Assembly: GCF_001640805.2 (NCBI RefSeq)
Contig: NC_066844.1
Span: 5,699,138-5,763,137, forward strand
Source: Lates calcarifer
Lineage: Eukaryota; Chordata; Actinopteri; Centropomidae
Direction: 5' to 3'
Length of the DNA stretch: 64,000 bases
Shown here: piece after piece, positions 50,602 through 61,500 of the stretch
Layout: each line of letters opens with the position of its first letter
How positions within the stretch are numbered: position 1 is the stretch's first letter
Made by a program: the position numbers and the translations under genes
Notes under the pieces: generated by a model
Told to the model about the DNA's origin: nothing
Database searches by the model: none
What the model saw: the letters and a program-made list of their open reading frames with translations, nothing else

Positions 50602-50609
50602 GACGTCAG
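50602..50609. promoter_or_regulatory. Perfect palindromic CRE (TGACGTCA)
   Basis: TGACGTCA, the full-length cAMP-response element bound by CREB/ATF factors, lies about 150 bp upstream of the ATG at 50758. Its surroundings are locally richer in CpG than the flanks, which suggests a promoter. Confidence 0.6.
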
Positions 50610-50675
50610 CGAAACATAGTTGGAGAGCAGCCCGTACGAGACTCATCGTGTGGAAAGATCATTGTACTTCTCAAA

Positions 50676-50753
50676 ATGTCCGTTTACTGTCACTGCAGTC
50701 GATGGAAAACCGAGAAATCACGAGAGGCTTTTATCGAACACCGAAAATTTTAA
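50676..50753 (+). other. Upstream ORF (25 codons)
   Basis: ATG at 50676 opens 25 codons (MSVYCHCSRW...) ending in TAA at 50751-50753, only four bases before the ATG at 50758 and in another frame. If transcribed it would favour regulated reinitiation at the main start. Confidence 0.35.
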
Positions 50754-50757
50754 TATA

Positions 50758-53603
50758 ATGGAGGAAAAATGCCGGAAATTGGCCGAAGAAGGACATCAAA
50801 AATGGCTTCCAACTTTCACCTGCGGGAGTGTGATAGGCCTAATGCTCGTGTGTGCGGTGACCGCTTTCAATGGTAAGCTAACTCGTGTGGGTATTTTTTA
50901 TGTAGAAAACAGTTTGCTTTCTCTGCTTTGTAACGTTTAAGTTATTGTTTATTCTTTGCTGTGTTAGAGCTCTTACCCCTGCAGCTTAACAAGTAGCAAG
51001 GATATAGCTAACGCTGGTTAATGACAAGTTGTTTTGCAGGGTGCAACTTTGTCCACTCACTTGTAGTTATGTTTTCTCATGTGTACATTGTTTGTTTTAT
51101 GTTTTATGTTATGGCGTAGGCCTACTTGTGGATGCAACCAGGGGCGCTTTCATCCTCATCCAATATTGGTCTATTTCAGTGCAAGATGATTGCAGTTTTC
51201 TCCATTGTTTTAATGTCATGTGATTCAAAACCAATTCCAAATTCCAAATTACTGTACTGGACAAGTTAGACACACGTCGTGTTGTTAAAGTTTAGTGCGT
51301 CCTCTGTTTTACACGAACAATTTCATGGAAAGATTTACCCCCTTGTGACCCAATGACTCCAAACCAATGCCAAATAGTATACACATTCCAGGAGACCCGG
51401 AATGAATGTCGAATATCCAATCAAGAAAACATCACGCGGTATGTTAATCAGGGAGCAATTTGGTCCACTCACTTGTAGCAATATTTTCTCCGCCTTAATG
51501 GTGGATTTGTACATGGTTTGTGTTGTGGTCCGTCATATTGTTTGAGGAAAATGCGGAGGGAACTGTAACTTACGTAATGGCGTACTTGTGAGCACAACTG
51601 TCATTAATGTTAGGGTTGTCAGGGACAGAAGCCGTTATTTTTCTTGATAGTCTAACTTGTGTCAACACTTTACCTAAGGTTGTAAGGGCTTTGATAGTCG
51701 GAAATGGCTGTTGATTTTGTTTAAATAGGCCTATTCCAAACTGTAAATTTATGGTATGTTGTTGATAGGATGATTTAGCTAAACCAGTTGAGGTATGTTA
51801 ACGCCAGTTGTCACTTGTTGCTATAGCAACAGTAAACGGTTTTCTCAAACTACATTTTAAGTACGGATAAGCCAGGCTACATTGTATTGTATTATATTTA
51901 GCACAGAATGTGTGATTTAGTGTATACTAATACATTATAGATCACTAATACTTTATGATGCAAGATTATTTTAAGTTTATTTGAAATCTGATGGTTTAAT
52001 GATTTCATTGGGATAGGCTACTGTGATTTTGGTATACTTCTAAACTTGTTGCCGTCTATATATTGTAGCTACCTTGTTCTGAGCCAAATGAGTTGACAGT
52101 TAAACCTATTATCAGTAAAACCCCAAAAGACTAGCCAAATTATTATCCTATCACATTATTCTTTAAGATTAAAACCATCCCCCCTTTCTTAAAATCTTTT
52201 TATCCTGTGTGATTCATGGGTCCAATACAACCCCTTATCTGTGAAGTCCAGAGGTGATCATAGATGGTGCATGGGCCAGATCCAGGTACAGCTTCGCTTT
52301 ATTGTTGCTGAATTTTACAACTTTGTGGTGAGGAACTGTAATGACATATTTGTTTAAGGAATGTTGCTTAATAGTGAGATTTGGGATGATGTGATTCCCA
52401 AAAATGACACTTTTTCCAGAAACCATAACTTCCTTTAGTGTTGGAACAAGAAGTTACAAAGTAACACTAGATTCAATCATATTTTGCAAATGAAAAACAT
52501 GACTAACATTTTTTGGCAATCAGATGTTTATTGAGAAGATGAAATGGTATGACAAAGGTATTAGTGTTTTCTTATTAACAAGAACTAAAACTTTTCCGAT
52601 CTATGGCTTTAATCAATCAAAGATAATGCAGAGTATGACAGAGCTTTGCGCTTTCATATCTTCCTGTGTTTGTGCTGATCTGGAATTGTGAATGGCTAAA
52701 TAATCTGTTCTTCATCCAGTTTAATTGACTACAGCTAATTTTGGTTTTATTTCCATACAAGAAACCTTGTTGGACTCTGCAGTGCCTTTAATTTAATTTA
52801 GCCCACTAGAAACACAATATATTGTTATAATGCCATGATTCTACTCATGTACCAACATTTTTATTAATCACAAGTTTATATAATATTAGCAACAGCTAAC
52901 AATCCAAAGTTTTGTCATCTCAATATAACTGTCAGTTTATTTCCTTCAATACCATGTAATGTTGTCTCAACTCCTTGGCTAAGCAAGTTTTTAGTCAGAA
53001 AAAGTCATATTAATCCTTTCATAGTTTTGTCAGTAATTAACCAGTATTATAAGTATTTGTTTCTAATACTCATTTTTGTTACTTTTACCTTGTAAGAGGC
53101 CATGCTTCTCTAACAGTAACTCATCTGGTGTTGTTGCCATCCCTTTTTTTTCCCCTGTATTTTTCCTTCTTATTAGTATCGTGAGTCATAAAATCTGTGA
53201 AGGTTCTGTTCAGCACAGTCAGTCACACTACTAACAACAATTTTGATTTTTTCCAACCACATTTAGTGTAAATTTTAATTGACTTTAGAGAAAAAGAAGG
53301 TGTAGCCAGTTCTTCAGTCAGACCACTGCCTCCTCTATCTTTGTGTATAAATCTAAATGTAATTAATTCTTGAACTACTTCAGTCCTGTCTGATTAGTCC
53401 AGTACAAATTGTTCCACATACTGGTTTCTTTGTGGATTTAGTGTCTTTTACTTTTCCATCTCTTGACAGTTTGAACTTCAATATCCAGAAACCCTATGTG
53501 CTTTTATTTTGATGGTTCAAACAGTTAACTGCTTTTTTTTTTTCTTTGTTGTTTCTGATTTTTCTTCACAGGACTTCAAACTTACACCAGGAAATCACAG
53601 TGA
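50758..53603 (+). CDS. Candidate small single-pass membrane protein, two or more exons, family unknown
   Basis: Exon 1 (50758-50872) starts at an ATG with A at -3 and G at +4 and ends AATG before GTAAGC. It encodes MEEKCRKLAEEGHQKW, then a membrane segment of about 19 residues (FTCGSVIGLMLVCAVTAFN). After a TTCTTCACAG acceptor, exon 2 (53572-53635) adds GLQTYTRKSQ and a TGA at 53601, a 48-residue product. Using the homologous exon at 55276 instead adds GLKLQLVKKRQT and a stop, 50 residues. The basic-acidic N-terminus, short membrane span and basic tail fit a micro-membrane protein. Alternatively this is the N-terminus of a larger type II protein whose later exons lie beyond the window, with the two short exons being poison exons or leader exons. 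I do not recognise the family. Confidence 0.4.
50873..53571 (+). other. Intron 1 of the 50.7-kb gene
   Basis: 2.7 kb with no exon recognised. Two diverged copies of one segment lie 0.4-0.5 kb apart: GTCCACTCACTTGTAG at 51050 and again near 51463, followed in both by TATTTTCTC- or TTTTCTC-like and TGTACAT-GTTTGT words, then GGCGTA...ACTTGTG near 51115 and 51579. Confidence 0.45.
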
Positions 53604-53635
53604 GAAGAGGGCAGGCATGAAGACATTTACAGTGG

Positions 53636-54928
53636 GTCAGTGTTAGTTTATTTATTTTCAATCTGCCTCTGTCATTACCTCAGCTGCAGTTTCACAGTTT
53701 AAAGTTAATGTAAAGCAGTAATACTAATGCATTCAGAGTTAGTCACACCACAGAGAAATATGCCATTACCCACCCAGCTAAATTTGAATGGTTAGCATCC
53801 TGCTAGCACCACAACCTGTAAAACAGATAGTAGCAGCCTTGGAATTGTACAGACGTTTGTGCCACCAGAGGATACACACATTATATGCACACACACAGAC
53901 AGACAGTGAGCAATGTCGGAAGGACCGGGGGAGGCACGGTTGTTTTGGCTTCATTCAAAAGTGACAGCAGATTACTGGTGGATTCCCATTGTCTCCGATT
54001 AAACCTTGTAAAACTAACCGGCGTGAAACGGTCACAACGGTCACCTCTTGATGCCTTTGAAAATTTAAATAAGGCAATGACTGGGCTGTACTGTAAACTC
54101 TGGCATCCAGGGAAGATGCATTTGCTGGACGACGACATAACTAGCTAGTAAATGCTGCTATTTATAATAGTTACAGTGTTGGGGGTGGGGTTATGCTGTT
54201 ATGAGTGGTCGTTCCAGTCATCGAGCTGCCATTTCAGACCCACCTGTAAAATCCTGAGAATGAAACTGATGGAAAACTGTGAAACAGTCTAACTCCACAA
54301 TGCAGTAACACATAGTTTACAGACTTTACACATGTTTTCAGGAACTATTTGCTGACATAAATTATGTGTTTAGAGACAAATCTCTAAATTTGCTATTTAA
54401 AACCTGTTGTCTGGAACATATTTCACTAAGTCAAAGCTGCAGATCAGGACTGTAACTCATCAGACTTCAACTTTAATCAATTTCTACAATGTAATCTGGC
54501 TCTTTTTTCTTTTTACATAAAAAAGATCGTCGTACTGATCTTAATAAAACTTACCTAGTCTTAAGATTCAGTCTACCTTAGCCATATTGTTCAACTAAAT
54601 AAACAATGATTTCATGTCACTCTTAATGATTCAAGTATTTCTGCTTAATATGAGAATGTGTATATTAAATTGCAATTGTTTTAAAACTGTACTTGTGAAA
54701 GCAGAGAAATGTCAATATTCCTTATGGAAAAGTCAGTTTTGTTTAAAACCTAAAGATTAAACATGCTGAACAATTTGATGATTTTGTTCCACACATCAAA
54801 TATGATGACAGAAGTTTGACGGCAATGCTTTGTGTTATTCTCTCATTTACAATACGGTGTAATATATACACTCTGATCTAGTAACATCAGCTTGGATGGT
54901 GGTGTTAAAAAAATTTTAAAATTTAAAA
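53636..54928. other. Spacer between exon copy 1 and satellite
   Basis: 1.3 kb. The stretch 53881-54148 is open on both strands (85 and 87 codons), but no family or splice site supports either frame. The segment 54402-54465 (AACCTGTT...CAGGACTGTAAC) recurs in shortened form after exon copy 2 (55391-55436). Confidence 0.4.
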
Positions 54929-55209
54929 AGTATAGAAAGGCATAACAATATCAAAAGATGTCATAGTAAGGCATGAAAAATGGTCAAAAAGGTTATAGTA
55001 TAGTAAGGTATCAAAAATTGTCTAAGAATGTCATAGTATAGTAAGGCTTCCAAAACTGTCAAAAAAAATTGTCATTGTATAGTAAGGCTTCCAAAATGGC
55101 CAAAAAAGTCATAGTATAGTAAGGCTTCAAAAATGGAGAAAAAATATCATAGTATAGTAAGGCATGAAAAATGCTCAAAAAGTCATAGTATAGTAAGGCT
55201 TCAAAAATG
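54929..55209 (+). repeat. Satellite block 1
   Basis: About seven imperfect copies of the 37-bp A-rich monomer. The block is preceded by the leader AAAAATTTTAAAATTT, which recurs before the main array, and is interrupted by the second exon copy. Confidence 0.85.
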
Positions 55210-55275
55210 CTGTGGCTCTCAGTGGTGACTTTTTGATGGTTTAAAAGTTGCTGATGTTGTTTCTTTTTATTACAG

Positions 55276-55328
55276 GACTCAAACTTCAGCTTGTAAAGAA
55301 GAGACAGACATGAAGACATTTTCAGAAG
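55276..55328 (+). CDS. Second, homologous exon copy (alternative exon 2)
   Basis: It follows a TTTTTATTACAG acceptor and ends AGAAG before GTCAGTG, the same donor as at 53636. It aligns with the 53572 exon (GACT.CAAACTT..., shared ATGAAGACATTT, shared GTCAGTGTTAGTTTATTT after the donor). Read from exon 1 it gives GLKLQLVKKRQT and a stop at 55311. An internal ATG (MKTF in both copies) could instead open a frame into later exons. It is 53 nt long, against 64 in copy 1, so the two copies leave different reading phases. Confidence 0.35.
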
Positions 55329-55528
55329 GTCAGTGTTAGTTTATTTTTCAGTTTGCCTCTGACATTATTTCAGCTGCAGTTGACAGTTTAAGACCTGTTC
55401 TCACTTATGTTAAGGCTGTAGAACAGGACTGTAACAGAAAAAAAAAAATTAATATACAGTATAGTCATAATATAGCACAGTGTAAAAACGTTTGGAAAAA
55501 ATGTCAAAATAGGCATTAAAAAATTTTA

Positions 55529-58500
55529 AATTTAGAAAGTGTAGAAAGGCATAACAATGTCAAAAGATGTCATAGTATAGTAAGGCATGAAAAATGCTCT
55601 GAAAAGGTTACAGTATAGTAAGGCATGAAAAATGGTTTAAAAATGTCATAGTATAGTAAGGCTTCCAAAACTGTCAAAAAAATTGTCATAATATAGTAAG
55701 GTTTGAAAAATGGTCCAAAAAAATCTCATAGTATAGTAAGGCTTTTGTCAAACAATGTCATAGTATAATTAAGCTTTAAAAAACATCGAAAAATGTCATA
55801 GGGTATTAAGGCATGAAAAATAGTCAAAAAGTCATAGTATAGTAAAGCTTCAAAAATGGTCTAAAAATGTCATAGTATAGTAAGGCAGTAAAACGGACAA
55901 AAAATGTCATAGTGTAGTAAGGCTTCCAAAACTGTTAAAAAAAATGACATTAAGGTGTCAAAAGTGGTGAAAAAAAACTCATAGCATAGTAAGGCTTCAA
56001 AAATGGTCTAAAAAGTCATAGTATACTAAGGCTTCAAAAATGGTGAAAAAATGTCATAGTATAGGAAGGCTTCCAAAACTGTCAAAAAATGTCATAGTAT
56101 AGTAAGGCATGAAAAATGGTCAAAAAAGTCATAGTATAGTAAAGCTTCCCAAATGGTCTAATAATGTCATAGTATAATAAGGCTTCCCAAATGGTCTAAA
56201 AATGTCATAGCATAGTAAGGCATGAAAAATGGTCAAAAAGTCATAGTATAGTAAAGCTTCAAAAATGATCTAAAAATGTCATAGTATAGTAAGGCTTCCA
56301 AAACTGACAAAAAATGTCATAGTATTGTAAAGCTTCAAAAATGGTGAAAAAAGTCATAGTATAGTAAGGCATCAAAATGGTCTAAAAGTCATAGTATACT
56401 AAGGCTTCCAAAACTGACAAAAAATGTTATAGTATAGTAAGGAATGAAAAATGGTCAAAAAAAGTCATAGTATAGTAAGGAATGAAAAATGGTCAAAAAA
56501 AAAGTCATAGTATAGTAAGGCTTCAAAAATCATCAAAAAAAGTCATAGTATAGTAAGTCTTCAAAAATGGTCAAAAAAGTCATAGTATAATAAGGCTTCC
56601 AAAACCATTTTAAAAAGTCATAGTATAATAAGGCATGAAAAATAGTCAAAAAAAGTCATAGTATAGTAAGGAATGAAAAATGGTCAAAAAAAGTCATAGT
56701 ATAGTAAGGCATGAAAAATGGTCAAAAAAAGTCATAGTATAGTAAGGCTTCCAAAACCATCAAAAAAGTCATAGTATAGTAAGGCGTCAAAAACGGTCAA
56801 AAAATGTCATAGTATAGTAAGGTGTCCAAAACCATCAAAAAAGTCATAGTAAAGTAAGGCATGAGAAATGGTCAAAAAAGTCATAGTATAGTAAGGCTTC
56901 CAAAACCATTAAAAAAGTCATAGTATAGTAAGGCTTCAAAAATCAACCAAAAAAGCCATAGTATAGTAAGGCATGAAGAATGGTCAAAAAAAGTCATAGT
57001 ACATTAAGGAATGAAAAATGGTCAAAAAAAGTCATAGTATAGTAAGACTTCAAAAATCATCAAAAAAAGTCATAGTATAGTAAGGCTTCAAAAAAGGTCA
57101 AAAAAAGTCATAGTATAGTAAGGCATGAAAAGTGGTCAAAAAATGTCATAGTACAGTAAGGCATGAGAAATGGTCAAAAAAAGTCATAGTATGGTAAGGC
57201 TTCCAAAACCATTAAAAAAAAGTCATAGTAAAGTAAGGCATGATAAATGGTCAAAAATGTCATAGTATAGTAAGGCTTCCAAAACTGTCAAAAAGTCATA
57301 GTATAGTAAGGCAGTAAAACTGACAAAAAAAGTCATAGTATAGTAAAGCTTCCCAAATGGTCTAAAAATGTCATAGTATAACAAGGCTTCCAAAACCATT
57401 TTAAAAAGTCATAGTATAGTAAGGAATGAAAAATGGTCTAAAAAAGTCATAGTATAGTAAGGTTTCCAAAACCATCAAAAAAGTCATAGTATAGTAAGGC
57501 GTCAAAAACGGTCAAAAAATGTCATAGTATAGTAAGGTGTCCAAAACCATCAAAAATGTCATAGTAAAGTAAGGCATGAGAAATGGTCAAAAAAGTCATA
57601 GTATAGTAAGGCTTCCAAAACCATTAAAAAAGTCATATTATAGTAAGGCTTCAAAAATCATCAAAAAAGTCATAGTATAGTAAGGCATGAAAAATGGTCA
57701 AAAAGTCATAGTAAGGCTTCCAAAACTGACAAAAAATGTCATAGTATAGTAAGGCAGTAAAACTGACAAAAAAAGTCATAGTATAGGAAGGCATGAAAAA
57801 TGGTCAAAAAAAAGTCATAGTATAGTAAGGAATGAAAAATGGTCAAAAAAAGTCATAGTATAGTAAGGCTTCAAAAATGATCTAAAAATGTCATAGTATA
57901 GTAAGGCTTCCAAAACTGACAAAAAATGTCATAGTATTGTAAAGCTTCAAAAATGGTGAAAAAAGTCATAGTATAGTAAGGCATCAAAATGGTCTAAAAG
58001 TCATAGTATACTAAGGCTTCCAAAACTGACAAAAAATGTTATAGTATAGTAAGGAATGAAAAATGGTCAAAAAAAGTCATAGTATAGTAAGGAATGAAAA
58101 ATGGTCAAAAAAAAGTCATAGTATAGTAAGGCTTCAAAAATCATCAAAAAAAGTCATAGTATAGTAAGTCTTCAAAAATGGTCAAAAAAGTCATAGTATA
58201 GTAAGGCTTCCAAACCATTTTAAAAAGTCATAGTATAATAAGGCATGAAAAATAGTCAAAAAAAGTCATAGTATAGTAAGGAATGAAAAATGGTCAAAAA
58301 AAGTCATAGTATAGTAAGGCATGAAAAATGGTCAAAAAAAAGTCATAGTATAGTAAAGCTTCCAAAACCATTAAAAAAGTCATAGTATAGTAAGGCGTCA
58401 AAAACGGTCAAAAAATGTCATAGTATAGTAAGGTGTCCAAAACCATCAAAAAAGTCATAGTAAAGTAAGGCATGAGAAATGATCAAAAAAGTCATAGTAT

Positions 58501-61500
58501 AGTAAGGCTTCCAAAACCATTTAAAAAGTCATAGTATAGTAAGGCTTCAAAAATCATCAAAAAAAGTCATAGTATAGTAAGGAATGAAAAATGGTCAAAA
58601 AAAGTCATAGTATAGTAAAGCTTCAAAAATCATCAAAAAAAGTCATAGTATAGTAAGGCATGAGAAATGGTCAAAAAAAAGTCATAGTATAGTAAGGCAT
58701 GAGAAATGGTCAAAAAAAGTCATAGTATAGTAAGGCATGAAAAATGGTCAAAAAAGTCATAGTATAGTAAGGCTTCCAAAACCATCAAAAAAGTCATAGT
58801 ATAGTAAGGCATGAAAAATGGTCAAAAAAAGTCATAGTATAGTAAGGCTTCAAAAATCATCAAAAAAAGTCATAGTATAGTAAGGCTTCCAAAACCATTT
58901 TAAAAAGTCATAGTATAATAAGGCTTCCCAAATGGTCTAAAAATGTCATAGTATAGTAAGGCATGAAAAATGGTTCAAAAAGTCATAGTATAGTAAAAGC
59001 TTCAAAAATGATCTAAAAATGTCATAGTATAGTAAGGGCTTCCAAAACTGACAAAAAAATGTCATAGTATTGTAAAGCTTCAAAAATGGTGAAAAAAGTC
59101 ATAGTATAGTAAGGCATCAAAATGGTCTAAAAGTCATAGTATACTAAGGCTTCCAAAACTGGACAAAAAATGTTATAGTATAGTAAGGAATGAAAAATGG
59201 TCAAAAAAAGTCTTAGTATAGTAAGGAATGAAAAAATGGTCAAAAAAAAAGTCATAGTATAGTAAGGCTTCAAAAATCATCAAAAAAAAGTCATAGTATA
59301 GTAAGTCTTCAAAAATGGTCAAAAAAGTCATAGTATAGTAAGGCTTCCAAAACCATTTTAAAAAAGTCATAGTATAATAAGGCATGAAAAATGGTAAAAA
59401 AAAAAAGTCATAGTATAGTAAGGAATGAAAAATGGTCAAAAAAAGTCATAGTATAGTAAGGCATGAAAAATGGTCAAAAAAAAGTCATAGTATAGTAAAG
59501 CTTCCAAAACCATTAAAAAAGTCATAGTATAGTAAGGCGTCAAAAACGGGTCAAAAAATGTCATAGTATAGTAAGGTGTCCAAAACCATCAAAAAAGTCA
59601 TAGTAAAGTAAGGCATAAGAAATGGTCAAAAAAAGTCATAGTATAGTAAGGCTTCCAAAACCATTTAAAAAGTCATAGTATAATAAGGCTTCAAAAATCA
59701 TCAAAAAAAGTCATAGTATAGTAAGGAATGAAAAATGGTCAAAAAAAGTCATAGTATAGTAAAGCTTCAAAAATCATCAAAAAAAGTCATAGTATAGTAA
59801 GGAATGAAAAATGGTCAAAAAAAAGTCATAGTATAGTAAAGCTTCAAAAATCATCAAAAAAAGTCATAGTATAGTAAGGCATGAGAAATGGTCAAAAAAA
59901 GTCATAGTATAGTAAGGCATGAGAAATAGTAAGGCATGAAAAATGGTCAAAAAAAGTCATAGTATAGTAAGGCATGAAAAATGGTCAAAAAAGTCATAGT
60001 ATAGTAAGGCATGAAAAATGGTCAAAAAAAGTCATAGTATAGTAAGGAATGAAAAATGGTCAAAAAAAGTCACAGTATAGTAAAGCTTCAAAAATCATGA
60101 AAAAATGTCATAGTATAGTAAGGCATGAAAAATGGTCAAAAAAGTCATAGTATAGTAAGGCTTCCAAAACCATCAAAAAAGTCATAGTATAGTAAGGCAT
60201 GAGAAATGGTCAAAAAAAGTCATAGTATAGTAAGGCTTCCAAAAACCATCAAAAAAGTCATAGTATAGTAAGGCATGAAAAATGGTCAAAAAAAGTCATA
60301 GTATAGTAAGGAATTAAAAATGGTCAAAAAAAGTCATAGTATAGTAAGGCTTCCAAAACCATCAAAAAAGTCATAGTATAGTAAGGCATGAAAAATGGTC
60401 AAAAAAAGTCATAGTATAGTAAGGAATGAAAAATGGTCAAAAAAAGTCATAGTATAGTAAGGCTTCAAAAATGATCTAAAAATGTCATAGTATAGTAAGG
60501 CTTCCAAAACTGACAAAAAATGTCATAGTATTGTAAAGCTTCAAAAATGGTGAAAAAAGTCATAGTATAGTAAGGCATCAAAATGGTCTAAAAGTCATAG
60601 TATACTAAGGCTTCCAAAACTGACAAAAAATGTTATAGTATAGTAAGGAATGAAAAATGGTCAAAAAAGTCATAGTATAGTAAGGAATGAAAAATGGTCA
60701 AAAAAAAGTCATAGTATAGTAAGGCTTCAAAAATCATCAAAAAAAGTCATAGTATAGTAAGTCTTCAAAAATGGTCAAAAAAGTCATAGTATAGTAAGGC
60801 TTCCAAAACCATTTTAAAAAGTCATAGTATTAATAAGGCATGAAAAATAGTCAAAAAAAGTCATAGTATAGTAAGGAATGAAAAATGGTCAAAAAAAAGT
60901 CATAGTATAGTAAGGCATGAAAAATGGTCAAAAAAAAGTTCATAGTATAGTAAAGCTTCCAAAACCATTAAAAAAGTCATAGGTATAGTAAGGCGTCAAA
61001 AACGGTCTCAAAAAATGTCATAGTATAGTAAGGTGTCCAAAAACCATCAAAAAAGTCATAGTAAAGGTAAGGCATGAGAAATGATCAAAAAAGTCATAGT
61101 ATAGTAAGGCTTCCAAAAACCATTTAAAAAGTCATAGTATAGTAAGGCTTCAAAAATCATCAAAAAAAGTCATAGTATAGTAAGGAATGAAAAATGGTCC
61201 AAAAAAGTCATAGTATAGTAAAGCTTCAAAAATCATCAAAAAAAGTCATAGTATAGTAAGGCATGAGAAATGGTCAAAAAAAGTCATAGTTATAGTAAGG
61301 CATGAGAAATGGTCAAAAAAAGTCATAGTATAGTAAGGCATGAGAAATGGTCAAAAAAGTCATAGTATAGTAAGGCTTCCAAAACCATCAAAAAAGGTCA
61401 TAGTATAGTAAGGCATGAAAAATGGTCAAAAAAAGTCATAGTATAGTAAGGAATGAAAATGGTCAAAAAAAGTCATAGTATAGTAAGGCTTCAAAAATCA

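Noticed and set aside
53881..54148. Paired open frames on both strands (85 and 87 codons), one with cysteine-containing words suggesting a zinc-finger or transposase scrap
   Set aside because: Cysteine spacing fits no zinc-binding family I know; no flanking splice signals or inverted repeats.
55059..59439. Minus-strand open frames rich in YYDFF and FDHF inside the array
   Set aside because: They are the translation of the 37-bp monomer read antisense; no start context, family or splice signal.
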